DNA from: an uncultured Lachnospiraceae bacterium | GTDB lineage: Bacteria > Bacillota > Clostridia > Lachnospirales > Lachnospiraceae | Length of the DNA stretch: 64,000 bases | Reading direction: 5' to 3' | Assembly (NCBI GenBank): GCA_910587095.1 | Contig: CAJUMJ010000030.1 | Coordinates: forward strand, 44,455 to 108,454 | In this document: in pieces, positions 48,937 to 59,188 of the stretch | How positions within the stretch are numbered: the stretch's first letter is position 1 | Layout: every line of letters starts with the position of its first letter | Position numbers and translations under genes: made by a program | Notes under the pieces: generated by a model | What the model was told of the DNA's origin: nothing | Seen by the model: only the letters and a program-made list of their open reading frames with translations | The model's database searches: none

Positions 48937-51030
48937 TTATGCGTCCGCGTTCGCCTCCGCAACAGCCTTCGCTCTCGCCGCAACTTCCTTCTCCTGCACA
49001 TCGCTGGGCGCCTGCTCGTATCTTGCAAACTCATATTTGTAAGTACCGCGTCCGCCTGTCATGGAACGCAGATCGGTGCAATATCCGTTTAAGCACGCTA
49101 CAGGGATATCCGCATCGACAGCCGTCTTGCCGTCTCCTGCCGGGTTCATGCCAAGCACCCTTCCTCTTCTCTTATTCAGATCGCCCATCACGTCTCCCGT
49201 ATAGGAATCGGGTACTATCACCTGCAAGCTTGCGATCGGCTCTAAAAGTACCGGCCCCGCATCCATAAAGCCTTTCTTGAATGCCTGAATCGTCGCCATC
49301 TTGAATGCCATCTCGGAGGAATCCACCGGATGATAAGACCCGTCGTAGAGAACCGCTTTCACACCGACAACGGGATAAGCCGCCAAAGGCCCTGCGGTAA
49401 CGGAATCCTGCAATCCTTTTTCCACTGCCGGGAAATAGTTCTTCGGAACGGCGCCGCCCACAACCTCCTGCTCGAATACGAAAGGCGTCTCCAAATCGCC
49501 GGACGCTTCAAAACGCATCTTGACGTGACCGTACTGGCCATGACCGCCGGACTGCTTTTTATACTTATGCTCCACGTCAGATTTCTTGCGGATCGTCTCC
49601 CTGTAGGCAATCTTTGGCTCGGCAAGTTCAATCTCTACTTTGTACTCATTGAGAAGACGGCTTGCAACCACTTCCAGATGCAGATCACCCATACCATAGA
49701 GAAGCGTCTGCTTGTTCTCCGCGTCATTTACTACCTGCAAAGTCATATCCTCATGCCGCATCTTCTGTAAAGCCTGGGAAATTTTATCCACATCCCCCTT
49801 GTTTTTCGCCCGATACCGCTTGTATGTATAAGGCGTGGAAATCTCGGCTTTGCCATAGCGGATAATGCGCGCTTTCGTGGAGAGCGTATTGCCGGTTCTT
49901 GCCGCCGTCAGCTTTGCGATAGCGCCGATATCGCCCGCGTGAAGCTCCTTGACTTCAATGGGTTTGCTGCCCTGCATCACGTAGAGCTTGCTGACCTTCT
50001 CCTCCACTTCCTTCTCATCGTTGTAAATCATATCGTCGCTCTTAAATACGCCGGAGCAAACTTTGATCAGCGAATACTTGCCGATAAAAGGATCAACGAT
50101 GGTCTTAAAAATGTATGCGGACTTCGGCTTGGAGAAATCAAAATTCGCCTCAAAAATCTCGTTTGTTTTGAGATCAACCCCCGCAATTTCCCTGTTCTCG
50201 GGACTCGGCATATATTTCACGATATCGTCCAACAGGGTGAATACACCCTGACACAGTACGTTGGAACCCATGGACATGGGGACGATGCTGCCATCCATGA
50301 CATTTGTACGAAGAGCCGCGCGGATTTCCGCTTCCGAGAATGTATCGCCGTTAAAATAGCGCTCCATAAAATCTTCGCTTGTCTCTGCAACCGCCTCCAT
50401 CAGCGTGTCCCTGTAAAGCTGAAGATTCGCTTTGCTGTACTCAGGCATCTCGCACTCCACAACTTCCTTTCCTTCCCAGCGGTACGCCTGCTCGGTAATC
50501 ACGTTGATATAGCCGACAAATTTCTCGTTTTCACGGATCGGCAAATGGAACGGCGCCATTTTCTTTCCGTACTTGTCGGTCATATCTTCCACAACCTGCC
50601 TGAAAGAAGCGTTGTCGATATCCATATCCGTCACAAATACAAAACGGGGAAGCTTATATTTTTCGCAGATTTCCCACGCTTTCTCCGTGCCGACTTCCAC
50701 ACCGGCCTTGCCGGATACCACGATAATCGCCGCATCCGCCGCGCTCACAGCCTCCTCCACTTCTCCTACGAAATCAAAAAAGCCGGGAGAATCCAGTACA
50801 TTGATCTTCGTGCCTTCCCATTCGACAGGAACAACGGATGTGGTAATGGAGATATGCCTTTTCTGCTCCTCCTTACCGAAATCGCTCACCGTATTCCCGT
50901 CGTCTATCTTACCCATTCTGGATGTGATACCGGAAAGATAAGCCATCGCCTCCACCAGACTGGTCTTGCCGCAGCCCCCGTGCCCAAGCAAAACCACATT
51001 ACGAATCTTGTCCGTCGTGTAAACATTCAT
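48937..51030 (-). CDS. EF-G-like GTPase (paralogue)
   Basis: A 697-residue protein with all five EF-G domains. It is a paralogue rather than the main EF-G. The P loop is GHGGCGKTS instead of GHVDAGKTT. The G3 motif is DSPGFFDF, so the catalytic His of DTPGH is Phe, and the G4 motif NKMD reads TDMD. Domain IV (SGGHGQYGHVKMRFEASG) and domain V are intact. Such EF-G-like proteins are widespread in Firmicutes; a role in recycling or ribosome rescue is possible, but translocation activity is doubtful. The start is at 51030, with GGAGGGCTACAAGGC before it. Confidence 0.92.
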   Translation of the reverse strand: MNVYTTDKIRNVVLLGHGGCGKTSLVEAMAYLSGITSRMGKIDDGNTVSDFGKEEQKRHISITTSVVPVEWEGTKINVLDSPGFFDFVGEVEEAVSAADAAIIVVSGKAGVEVGTEKAWEICEKYKLPRFVFVTDMDIDNASFRQVVEDMTDKYGKKMAPFHLPIRENEKFVGYINVITEQAYRWEGKEVVECEMPEYSKANLQLYRDTLMEAVAETSEDFMERYFNGDTFSEAEIRAALRTNVMDGSIVPMSMGSNVLCQGVFTLLDDIVKYMPSPENREIAGVDLKTNEIFEANFDFSKPKSAYIFKTIVDPFIGKYSLIKVCSGVFKSDDMIYNDEKEVEEKVSKLYVMQGSKPIEVKELHAGDIGAIAKLTAARTGNTLSTKARIIRYGKAEISTPYTYKRYRAKNKGDVDKISQALQKMRHEDMTLQVVNDAENKQTLLYGMGDLHLEVVASRLLNEYKVEIELAEPKIAYRETIRKKSDVEHKYKKQSGGHGQYGHVKMRFEASGDLETPFVFEQEVVGGAVPKNYFPAVEKGLQDSVTAGPLAAYPVVGVKAVLYDGSYHPVDSSEMAFKMATIQAFKKGFMDAGPVLLEPIASLQVIVPDSYTGDVMGDLNKRRGRVLGMNPAGDGKTAVDADIPVACLNGYCTDLRSMTGGRGTYKYEFARYEQAPSDVQEKEVAARAKAVAEANADA

Positions 51031-51193
51031 GCCTTGTAGCCCTCCAATTCTGTTCTTCTATTTTACAAGCCAAAACCATACAAAATCATCACAATACAAC
51101 ATCCGCGCAAACTGCTTTGCCGTATTGTCTTATTTTTCGCATGACACCGAGTTGTAAATACATTTTACTAAATTTTCAGAACAATTTCAACAA

Positions 51194-54100
51194 CTATTTA
51201 TACATCCTGCACATATTTTTCCCGTCCGTTCCCACATTTACCGTATTCTCTCTGCTCCGTTCCCCTTTTCCCGACAGAAGAAATGCGAGAAGCAGGCCAA
51301 TCACACAGCAAACCGCCGTGGCGAGTGCCAGCCACAAAAAGCAGCAGCTCCCAAAGAAAGTCGGGCAGATATGGCAGAGGCTACAAGTACGGCCTTCCGC
51401 CGTGCCGCTCACCCCCAGTTCACGGTAGGCAATCGCATAGCTTGAAAACCGGTCCGTGCTGACGGTGATCGTGTCCGGCACCTCATCCCTGTCGCTAAGC
51501 AGACTGTACCCGCCGTCATGGGCGCGAATAATGTAGTACTCTACATCGTCACGTGGCAGATTTTCTGGAATGCCGATCACCATACCGATCGCGTCGTCCG
51601 TATCGGTTACGGCGTTCCACTCACCACCTCCGTTCCTCGTATAGACGGAAATATCCGCATACATGCCGACAGCTAACCCGGGAAGCTCCTCACCGAAATC
51701 CTCTATGCAGTCCGCAACTACGTTCCGGTCCTGCTGCGTCACAGTCCCGGAAATATCCGTAACGTCGATCCGGATCTCCATGTTTTCGCCGGCTTGGGCC
51801 TGCTTGATCTGTTCCGCCGTCAACACCGCGTTTGCCACGGAAACGGCGTCCGTCACACCGGCCTTACAGCCCGCCGCCTCGCACACCACCTTGACGGTGA
51901 CCGAACCGCTTCCAAGTGTCAGAGAAGTGCCCGCACCCTTTACGCCGGCTACGCTTCCGAGCATCCCCGACACGTTTCCGGCGGAAACGGGTTCTCCGGA
52001 CACGACAATCCTGCCTTCCTCAACCGCCGCGGGCAGAGATTGTATCACTTCCCCGCCCGAGTAGCCCTCGCTCTCCCGCGTTTTGCCGTCCGTCTCCGTC
52101 TCTGTCTTTGGCTCTTCGACAACATCCGCCCCCCTAACCTCCGGCTGCGGATCGTTAGCAGGCTCCTCCATGTAGCTTTCGCTCTCAGAGCTTTCTGTAG
52201 TCTTTTTCTTCCATGAACCTGAATTTTTGGCAGTCGTCTTACTTTTTGAGGAAGGTTTGTCGCCGGATTTTGCCGTCTCCGGGACAGCCGGACTCTCCGG
52301 CGAAACCGCGGGCGCAGGAGAATTATCCGCGGGCGAAACCGCGGCCGGTTTCTTCGGGGCGGGCGCTGCCGGCGTCACCGCAGAATAGCTGCTTCCCCCG
52401 TCACCGGACTGGTTTTCCGCAGGCGCTTCGGGCGTTTCCTCACCGGAAGTTTTCTTTTCCACGCCCTCCACCGTCACGACCTTGTCCTCGTAAATAAAAT
52501 CAATCGTGTATTCATCCTTTGACGACAGTTTCACCCTCCGGCCGTTCACTAGCACGGAAAAATCGTCCTTTTTCCGATAGCCTTCTTTCAGGTCAAAGAC
52601 GAAGGTGTAACTGTTACCCTCCTTGACCGGGTTTACACTGCCGGACTTTGGCTTCAGCTTATAGCCCTTATCACTCTTTAAAGTAACGGTATAAGTCCCG
52701 TTCGGATTTTTCCACCGGGCATACAGGCTGTGCGCCTTAGCGGTTCTGACAATCGTATTTTCCCTGACAAGCCCGCCTTTTAGCTCCGGATCTATGTACC
52801 ATCCCTCAAAAGTATACCCTTTTTTCTCCGGCGCAGGCAGACTGCCATAAGCTTCGCCATAGGTTACCGTTTTTTTCCCTTCGCTGTGGTGGCTCGTCGC
52901 GCCGTTATAGCTAAATGTCACGCTGTAGGTGGCCGCTTTCCAGTTTGCCGTGTAGAAACGCCCGCCGGCGCTACCCTTTCTCACTGTCACCGACGTATTT
53001 AGGCCCGACAGTTCCGTGCCGCTCCAGCCGTCAAAGATGTATCCCTCTCGTTTTGGCGTAGGCAGTTTAAAGTCACTTGTCGTTCGTTTATATGTTTCTT
53101 TTGGCTTTGTCCCCTTCGGAAACGCGCCGCCGGCCAGATCATAGGTAATATGGAAATCCGCGTCCGCGGTGTCCGCAGCCCAGCAGGCATAGATCACGTG
53201 ATCTTCCGCTTTTGTGACGATCGACCCGGCCGAAATCCATTCCCCCTTGCCGCTCCCTTCCGTGTTCCATCCGTTAAACAAATGACCCTCTTTCGAAGGA
53301 TTGGGAGGCAGGCTGCTCCCGTAGGATGTACCGTAAGTCACCGCTTGCGTTCCGCCGTCTCCTGGCTGAAAGTTAAAAGTCACCTTAACTGTCTTTGCTT
53401 CCCAGCTCGCGTAGACGGACGTGTTTTCCGTGATTGCCTTTCCAAAATCAAATGCCGTACCGCCGCCCCCGCTTTCCGTCATCCATTCTTTAAAAACATA
53501 CCCTGTTTTTTCCGGTTTTACAGAAGGCTCCGATGCCTTTCCTCCGGACGTAACCTTTATCGGCGCAGGATTGGTCAACATCGCGCCGTCGTCATCATAA
53601 AATGTCACCGTAAACGTTTGAGGTGTATCCTCTGCCGGCGCCGCTTTCTTTTCATCGGAAATTACCTTGGCCGGTTTTTCCGTGACAAGGCTCTCTTCCG
53701 GTTTCGTCTCCTCCGGCACGGGCGTTTCCGACACCGGTTCCTCTCCGGTCGCACCTTCCGGCGCTGAAGCTTCCGGCTTCTGTTCCTCCGCCCCGCTCTC
53801 CTCCTCCGCCGGCTTCTCAAGCGACGGCTTCTCCGATACAGGTTCGTCCGTGGCCGGTTTGTCCAAAACGGGCGTTTCCGGCGCAGGATTCCCAGGTACC
53901 GTTTCCTCCGGCGCAGGCGCTTCCGGTGTCGGGTTTTCCGGCATCGGCGTCTCAACGGCCAGCTCTTTCAATGCCGGGTTTTCCGGCGTCGGCGTCTCAG
54001 CGGCCGGCTCTTTCAATGTCGGGGGTTCCGGCACAGGCTCCCCCGTTGTCGGCTCTTTCGATGCGGGATTTTCCGGCGCTTTTTCTTCTCCGCCACCCTC

Positions 54101-54388
54101 CCCAACAGGGTTGTCCGGCGCAGGCTCCCCGGCTATGGTGTTCTCCCAACCCTCCCCGTCAATTTCCGTAAGCGCCTCCTCTACCGCATCCGGCAGCGAC
54201 AAACCCGCCTGCGCGGTCCCCTGCAACGCCGTCTGATTCCACCCCTCGTCCGGCAATGCCGCATAGGCCGAAAGCGTGTCCAAAATTCCAGGAAAGCCCG
54301 CCGAGAGCACGCTGAAACAGAGCAACGCCGCCAAAATCCTCAGTCGCTTTTTCCTTCTCTTTTTTAACCATTCCCGTTGTTCATCCAT
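51194..54388 (-). CDS. Secreted InlB-repeat protein with Pro/Glu-rich stalk
   Basis: A 1064-residue protein. A basic signal peptide (about 15-43, RILAALLCFSVLSAGFPGI) precedes a Pro/Glu/Thr-rich stalk (about 85-250, EKPSLEKP-like repeats). Four InlB B-repeat/Flg_new domains (about 255-560) follow, each with a pattern like GYVFKEWMTE, GHLFNGWNTE, GYIFDGWSG or GYTFEGWYID. A Ser/Pro-rich linker comes next, then an unidentified domain with ADISVYTRNGGGEWNAV. One C-terminal span (LWLALATAVCCVIGLLLAFL) and a short basic tail end it. The stop is at 51194, and it lies between two terminators. Probably a cell-surface protein. Confidence 0.88.
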   Translation of the reverse strand: MDEQREWLKKRRKKRLRILAALLCFSVLSAGFPGILDTLSAYAALPDEGWNQTALQGTAQAGLSLPDAVEEALTEIDGEGWENTIAGEPAPDNPVGEGGGEEKAPENPASKEPTTGEPVPEPPTLKEPAAETPTPENPALKELAVETPMPENPTPEAPAPEETVPGNPAPETPVLDKPATDEPVSEKPSLEKPAEEESGAEEQKPEASAPEGATGEEPVSETPVPEETKPEESLVTEKPAKVISDEKKAAPAEDTPQTFTVTFYDDDGAMLTNPAPIKVTSGGKASEPSVKPEKTGYVFKEWMTESGGGGTAFDFGKAITENTSVYASWEAKTVKVTFNFQPGDGGTQAVTYGTSYGSSLPPNPSKEGHLFNGWNTEGSGKGEWISAGSIVTKAEDHVIYACWAADTADADFHITYDLAGGAFPKGTKPKETYKRTTSDFKLPTPKREGYIFDGWSGTELSGLNTSVTVRKGSAGGRFYTANWKAATYSVTFSYNGATSHHSEGKKTVTYGEAYGSLPAPEKKGYTFEGWYIDPELKGGLVRENTIVRTAKAHSLYARWKNPNGTYTVTLKSDKGYKLKPKSGSVNPVKEGNSYTFVFDLKEGYRKKDDFSVLVNGRRVKLSSKDEYTIDFIYEDKVVTVEGVEKKTSGEETPEAPAENQSGDGGSSYSAVTPAAPAPKKPAAVSPADNSPAPAVSPESPAVPETAKSGDKPSSKSKTTAKNSGSWKKKTTESSESESYMEEPANDPQPEVRGADVVEEPKTETETDGKTRESEGYSGGEVIQSLPAAVEEGRIVVSGEPVSAGNVSGMLGSVAGVKGAGTSLTLGSGSVTVKVVCEAAGCKAGVTDAVSVANAVLTAEQIKQAQAGENMEIRIDVTDISGTVTQQDRNVVADCIEDFGEELPGLAVGMYADISVYTRNGGGEWNAVTDTDDAIGMVIGIPENLPRDDVEYYIIRAHDGGYSLLSDRDEVPDTITVSTDRFSSYAIAYRELGVSGTAEGRTCSLCHICPTFFGSCCFLWLALATAVCCVIGLLLAFLLSGKGERSRENTVNVGTDGKNMCRMYK

Positions 54389-54510
54389 TTGTTCTACCTC
54401 GTTTCCTCCCCACTGCTTTTCGGAAAACCGATTTTCGTTCAGCAGTTTTGTCCTTTACCTAGCAGTTTCTTATTTTTATCTTACACCATTTTACGGTAAA
54501 TGGGAACCTA

Positions 54511-54543
54511 AAAAACCCCGAAGCATCAAACTTCGAGGTTTTT
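54511..54543 (-). terminator. Terminator of the gntR operon
   Basis: AAAACCCCGAAG pairs with CTTCGAGGTTTTT around a short loop. T runs on both strands make it usable in both directions. It lies 10 bases after the gntR stop. Confidence 0.85.
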
Positions 54544-54552
54544 GTAGTAGTC

Positions 54553-55665
54553 TTATTTTTTCCCTATTTGCTTAATGGAACGCCCTTTATAAATTTTGGG
54601 AGGCATAATGCAGGAGTAATCCTGCCCTTTACACTGCCTGCGCTCAATCATTTTCAAGAGCCGCGAAGCCACTTCCTGTCCAATCTGGTATCCCTGGTGA
54701 ATAGAACAGGTAACGCCTTCCTGCTCCCAGTCATCACCTGAATAGTCAAAGCAGATGATAGAATAATCCTCCGGAACCTTTTTCCCCTGCTCCCTCAACG
54801 CCTGTCTTACCAGCCGGTAAATCATATAATTGCAGCAGACAATCGCAGTACAGCGGGGAATACCTTTCAGAAATTTTTCTATAGAGTGGACAAAACGGTC
54901 ATCATGGGCCTCATTGGAAATACACCATTTAATATAGTCGTCCTGTAATTCCACTTCGTGTCTTCTAAGCGCTTTGGCCATACCCTGAAACTTCTCAATG
55001 CTCTGGTAATTGTCATAAATAAAAATTCCGGCTATATGCCTGTGCCCTGCCTTAATCAAAAGTCCAAGAAGCCTGTCGGCGCACTGCTTATCATTGCTGA
55101 TCACGCGGGGATAATCTAAATCCTTATAATAGTTATTATAGAAAATAACAGGTATATTTTTCTGGTATATCTGTTTATAGCAGTCCAGATTTGGATTCAG
55201 CAGGCTTGCTTTCACGCCGTCCACAATAAATCCCTGAAACTCCTGATGCACGACTGTCAAAAGACAACGCCGTTCATTGGCAAATTTATTGTCCGTGAGG
55301 AAAATGCGAAGTTCAACCTCATCTGCATGCAGCACACTCCGGATGCCGTCTATCAGGGCAGAATTGGCCTTCCTGTCCTGTCCTTGCAGTACCAGTCCCA
55401 CTTTAATATTACCGCTGCCGCCTCCCAGTTCCCTGGTCAGGGCTACTTCCTTATTTATGTATGTCCCACTTCCTCTTACCTTTCTGATCAGTCCTTCCTG
55501 ATCCAGTCTGGCAAGCGCAGTGCGCACAGTTTCCCGGCTCACTTTCAGCCGGTGGCTTAAGACATTTTCGGATGGGAGTTTTGAATTATCCGCAAACTTA
55601 TTTTCATCAATATAAGAACGCAACCAAAGATATGTCTGCTCTGATTTTTTATCCAAAGCTCCCAT
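54553..55665 (-). CDS. GntR/LacI-type transcriptional regulator (AraR-like)
   Basis: A 370-residue protein. A GntR winged helix (about 8-75: KLPSENVLSHRLKVSRETVR, then GLIRKVRGSGTYI) is fused to a periplasmic-binding-like effector domain of the LacI/AraR type (about 85-365: KVGLVLQGQDRKANSALIDG, HIAGIFIYDN, PEDYSIICFDYSGDD). The effector is likely a small sugar or acid. It is the last gene of the tctC-tctB-tctA-sulfatase operon, so it probably controls that operon in a feedback loop. AAGGAGTTG lies before the ATG. Confidence 0.9.
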   Translation of the reverse strand: MGALDKKSEQTYLWLRSYIDENKFADNSKLPSENVLSHRLKVSRETVRTALARLDQEGLIRKVRGSGTYINKEVALTRELGGGSGNIKVGLVLQGQDRKANSALIDGIRSVLHADEVELRIFLTDNKFANERRCLLTVVHQEFQGFIVDGVKASLLNPNLDCYKQIYQKNIPVIFYNNYYKDLDYPRVISNDKQCADRLLGLLIKAGHRHIAGIFIYDNYQSIEKFQGMAKALRRHEVELQDDYIKWCISNEAHDDRFVHSIEKFLKGIPRCTAIVCCNYMIYRLVRQALREQGKKVPEDYSIICFDYSGDDWEQEGVTCSIHQGYQIGQEVASRLLKMIERRQCKGQDYSCIMPPKIYKGRSIKQIGKK

Positions 55666-55676
55666 ATTACAACTCC

Positions 55677-57029
55677 TTAATCCGTAATTGCAGGTTTTTT
55701 TCCTTCTGCTTTTTCTATCCAGTCAAGCAGGCGTTTTCTCATATCGGCTTTCACATCCGCATAATCAGGATCAGCAACCACATTGTTTAACTGATACGGA
55801 TCTTTCTCCATATCATACAGGAAATCATCCGCATAAACATCCGACGCTGCCGCCTCGCCGCCATTCACTCCCGGCGCATATACGGAATACGTATATCTCG
55901 GCGTCCTGACACATCTTCCAACTCTGCTCTCGGAAATCTGCGCAAAAATCTGGTTCGGCCGTTCTTTGTCTTTCTTTTCCACCACGTGCAGAAGGTTTTC
56001 GCCTATCATGGCATCTCCCACATCCACGCCCGCCATGGCAAGAATCGTCTTGGGAAGGCTCTCCGTGCTCACCAGCTCCTCCACTGCCACTCCCCCTTTA
56101 TAAGGGCCTCCGGCAATAACAAGGGGCACTCTGAGACATGCATCATGGCAGGAACGCTTATAATCGTCATAACCATTTAAATGGCTGTCCCGGTTTCTTG
56201 TCTTGAAGTGGGAACCATGGTCGGATGCAAAAATGATAATCGTATTATCATACAGGTTTTTCTCTTTTAACTTTTCAACCAGTTTTCCTAAATTTTCGTC
56301 CAGATTCTCACATGCTCCCATATAATCAGGATATTCAATTTCCGCATCCCCTTTTAATGCTTTCAAATCTTCCGGCAGTATGTAGTCTTTAAACTTTTCT
56401 TTCGATCCTTCCGGCCCTTCATAATGTTTTCTGTCATTCTGGTGATGAGGCTCAATATGGGATATGGTCATGAAAAACGGCTTTTCGGTATCCCTTTCAT
56501 CAAAAAAGTCAAGGGCAAGGTCCGTAATGCAGTCTGCACGGTATCCCTTAAAATCAATCCGGTTATTGTTTTCGTCAAATACATATCCGTCATAACCGTG
56601 AGAAGTAAATTCCAATACATCTGCAGTACGCCAGAATCCGGTATATCCCCCTCTCAATTCACGGGGAATGGGGGTAATCGTATGGTCAATCGTCGGCGGC
56701 TTTTCCAGTTCCCCGTCACTTGCCAGATGCCATTTGCCGATATATGCCGTCTCATATCCTGCTTCTTCTATATAATCTGCCAATGTTTTAATATTGTCCG
56801 GCAGCATAACATTGTTGCGGAAGCATCCCGTTTCCGTAGGATATTTCCCTGTCTGGAACAATGCACGGCAGGGGCCGCAGACAGGCTGGGGCGAGAATGC
56901 ATAATCAAATTTTACTCCTTCTGCAGCCAGCCGGTCAAGGTTCGGCGTAATATTTAACGGCTGTCCGAAGCATCCACAGGTGTCTGCCCTTTGTTGATCT
57001 GTAAAATAAAATATTATATTATAAGCCAT
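55677..57029 (-). CDS. Type I sulfatase, cytosolic
   Basis: A 450-residue sulfatase. IIFYFTDQQRADTCGCFGQP carries the metal-binding Asp11/Gln12. PVCGPCRALFQTG at 49-61 holds CxPxR, with Cys51 the residue converted to formylglycine. HIEPHHQND and FASDHGSHFKTRNRDS complete the metal site. There is no signal peptide, so it acts inside the cell, unlike most mucin sulfatases, and needs substrate import. Conversion requires the anaerobic maturase encoded at 60376. GGAGG precedes the ATG; it follows tctA by 13 bases. Confidence 0.94.
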   Translation of the reverse strand: MAYNIIFYFTDQQRADTCGCFGQPLNITPNLDRLAAEGVKFDYAFSPQPVCGPCRALFQTGKYPTETGCFRNNVMLPDNIKTLADYIEEAGYETAYIGKWHLASDGELEKPPTIDHTITPIPRELRGGYTGFWRTADVLEFTSHGYDGYVFDENNNRIDFKGYRADCITDLALDFFDERDTEKPFFMTISHIEPHHQNDRKHYEGPEGSKEKFKDYILPEDLKALKGDAEIEYPDYMGACENLDENLGKLVEKLKEKNLYDNTIIIFASDHGSHFKTRNRDSHLNGYDDYKRSCHDACLRVPLVIAGGPYKGGVAVEELVSTESLPKTILAMAGVDVGDAMIGENLLHVVEKKDKERPNQIFAQISESRVGRCVRTPRYTYSVYAPGVNGGEAAASDVYADDFLYDMEKDPYQLNNVVADPDYADVKADMRKRLLDWIEKAEGKKPAITD

Positions 57030-57042
57030 AAACTTTCCTCCA

Positions 57043-58539
57043 CTATTTTTTTATGCCTGCCTTTGCTTCCTTCATCTTGCTTCTTATAAGCGTTGCCACC
57101 GCAAGGACAGTCAGTACTATGAAAATGATACAATAAATGCTGTTCACAAAAATGGCAGGATTTCCATTGGATATGAGCAGGGCACGGCGGAAATTCGTTT
57201 CCGTCATATTTCCCAGTACCATTCCTAACAAAATAGGCACCGCAGGCATTTCCAGCTTGCGCAGCAACCATGCGATGATTGCAAAAATCAGTGCCACTCC
57301 TACATCAAAATAATTCTTGTTCACCGAATAGGCGCCGGCAAAGCAGAAAAGAACGATAATCGGCGTCAAAATCTCCTGCGGGATGGATACTACCTTGGCA
57401 AAAAGTTTTGTCAGGAAACTCCCCTGTAAAAGCATAAATAAATTTACAAATATCAGTCCAATCATAATGGCATACATGATATCGCCCTGTGTCGTAAACA
57501 GGCTCAGCCCCGGATTCAGGCCGTTGATCATAAGGGCAGAGAGCATAATTGCCACTGTTCCGTCACCGGGAATACCCATGGTCAGAAGCGGAATCAGCGT
57601 CGCGCCGGTTACCGCATTGTTAGCCGCCTCTGCGGCTGCGATACCTTCTACGGACCCATGTCCGAATTCTTCCTTATGTTTGGACATCGCCTTTGCCCTG
57701 TCATAACTGAACCAGGATGCTTCCGAAGCGCCGGTTCCCGGAATAATGCCTACCATAACGCCTATGATAGATGACAGCAGCGTAGGCCGCAGTAACCTTT
57801 TATATTCATCTTTCGATATCTTGCCATTATCATGCATTTTCTCAGCATCCAGAATAAGCGGCCCCGGCTTCTTTTCTGCCTTTGCCAGAATTTCCACAAG
57901 AGCAAAAAGTCCGATCAGGCAAATAGCCAGATCCAGTCCCAGATATAAACGGGGGATTCCAAGCGTAAATCTGTCATAGCTTGTCATGGGGTCTGCCCCA
58001 ATGCAGGAAATCAAAAGCCCCACACAGGCGGCGATAATACCTTTAATCATACTTTTCCCGGAAACACCGGCAATAATGGTCAGACCAAACAGACACACCA
58101 TAAAATATTCCGCCGTGCCAAGCTGGGCGGCAACCTGCGCTACCTGCGGCCCTAAGAATAAAAGCATCAGTGCGGAAAATACCCCGCCGAAAGTAGACGC
58201 ATACAACGCAATTTTAAGCGCCGCCTTTGTACGTCCTTTTTGGGAAAGGGGATGTCCGTCCATCATCGTAGCCGCCGCATGGGGCGTTCCCGGTGTATTA
58301 ATCAATATGGCAGATACGCTTCCCCCATATCCCCCGGCGCAGTAAATACCCAGCAGGAACATCATACCCGGAATGGCCGTCATCTTATAAGTAAATGGCA
58401 GGAACAGAATAACACAAAGAATTACCGTAAGACCCGGAACCGCAGCGAATACCGAACCGATAAATACGCCAAGATTCATCCAGAGAAAGTTTTCCAGTGT
58501 AAACAAATGCTCCAAAGCCGGACCAATAAATTCTAACAT
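57043..58539 (-). CDS. tctA: Tripartite tricarboxylate transporter large membrane subunit (TctA)
   Basis: A 498-residue polytopic protein with about ten to twelve spans. GYGGSVSAILINTPGTPHAA and GIIPGTGASEASWFSYDRAK, then TLIPLLTMGIPGDGTVAIML, are the TctA signature loops. It forms the transport channel with TctB, and TctC binds the substrate. The TTT family carries carboxylic and related organic acids using ion gradients. It is co-transcribed with tctB (18-base gap) and the sulfatase, so the substrate is probably a sulfated organic acid or a related compound. Confidence 0.95.
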   Translation of the reverse strand: MLEFIGPALEHLFTLENFLWMNLGVFIGSVFAAVPGLTVILCVILFLPFTYKMTAIPGMMFLLGIYCAGGYGGSVSAILINTPGTPHAAATMMDGHPLSQKGRTKAALKIALYASTFGGVFSALMLLFLGPQVAQVAAQLGTAEYFMVCLFGLTIIAGVSGKSMIKGIIAACVGLLISCIGADPMTSYDRFTLGIPRLYLGLDLAICLIGLFALVEILAKAEKKPGPLILDAEKMHDNGKISKDEYKRLLRPTLLSSIIGVMVGIIPGTGASEASWFSYDRAKAMSKHKEEFGHGSVEGIAAAEAANNAVTGATLIPLLTMGIPGDGTVAIMLSALMINGLNPGLSLFTTQGDIMYAIMIGLIFVNLFMLLQGSFLTKLFAKVVSIPQEILTPIIVLFCFAGAYSVNKNYFDVGVALIFAIIAWLLRKLEMPAVPILLGMVLGNMTETNFRRALLISNGNPAIFVNSIYCIIFIVLTVLAVATLIRSKMKEAKAGIKK

Positions 58540-58557
58540 ACTCTATAACCCCCTTTC

Positions 58558-59085
58558 TTAAAAGCTCACGTTCAGCCCGAAACGGAACGCTACCCAAATC
58601 AGTACTGCCGCTGTCAGCGTAATGGCATAATAACTTTTTTTACGACAGCGGAAGTAAACCAGAAATCCCAGACAGCAGAAAATCGCTCCTATCACAAATA
58701 AATCTGTAACCCGGCAGATCACGTAAGTCAGCAGCAAAATAGCCAGAATCTCCAGCGCTTTTACCTCGATCAGTAAATTCACTGTCTTTGTCGTCCATGG
58801 ACGCTTTTTTACATAGACATTGTACAATTCTTTCAGCAAAAGCACACCGCTGAAAATCATCATAACTACCATAAGCAGCTTCGGGAACACGCGGCCGTTG
58901 ACCACATCTGTATCCGATACCGGTACCTGACTCGGCATAATCAGCAAGACTACCAGTCCAAGCAGCAAAAATACAATTCCTGCAATAAATTCTACGGGCA
59001 GGTTTATCTCCTTTTTGGCAAGTTTCTCATCTATCTCATCTCTTTTTTTATCCAGCCGGTCCATCCAGCTTTCCTTCTCTCTCAT
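58558..59085 (-). CDS. tctB: Tripartite tricarboxylate transporter small membrane subunit (TctB)
   Basis: A 175-residue protein with four spans (FIAGIVFLLLGLVVLLIMP; LLMVVMMIFSGVLLL; ALEILAILLLTYVICRV; and a last pair to the C-terminus). Family members of about 150-180 residues are poorly conserved but always pair with TctA. I chose the ATG at 59085 because AAAGGAG lies before it. A hairpin lies between it and tctC. Confidence 0.9.
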   Translation of the reverse strand: MREKESWMDRLDKKRDEIDEKLAKKEINLPVEFIAGIVFLLLGLVVLLIMPSQVPVSDTDVVNGRVFPKLLMVVMMIFSGVLLLKELYNVYVKKRPWTTKTVNLLIEVKALEILAILLLTYVICRVTDLFVIGAIFCCLGFLVYFRCRKKSYYAITLTAAVLIWVAFRFGLNVSF

Positions 59086-59188
59086 ACCCAAACTCCTTTC
59101 CATATGGAATAACCAGACACTCCATTAAGAGAGCCCCATTAAATCAGGCGCCGATACGCTTAGCGAATCGTCTCATTGAATGAAAAGA

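Noticed and set aside
49939..51039. Plus-strand frame of 366 codons
   Set aside because: Shadow of the EF-G-like gene; its sequence is the antisense of conserved EF-G motifs.
53667..54236. Plus-strand Ser/Gly-rich frame of 189 codons
   Set aside because: It is the antisense of the Pro/Glu repeat region of the InlB-repeat gene; repetitive codons keep the opposite strand open. No binding site.
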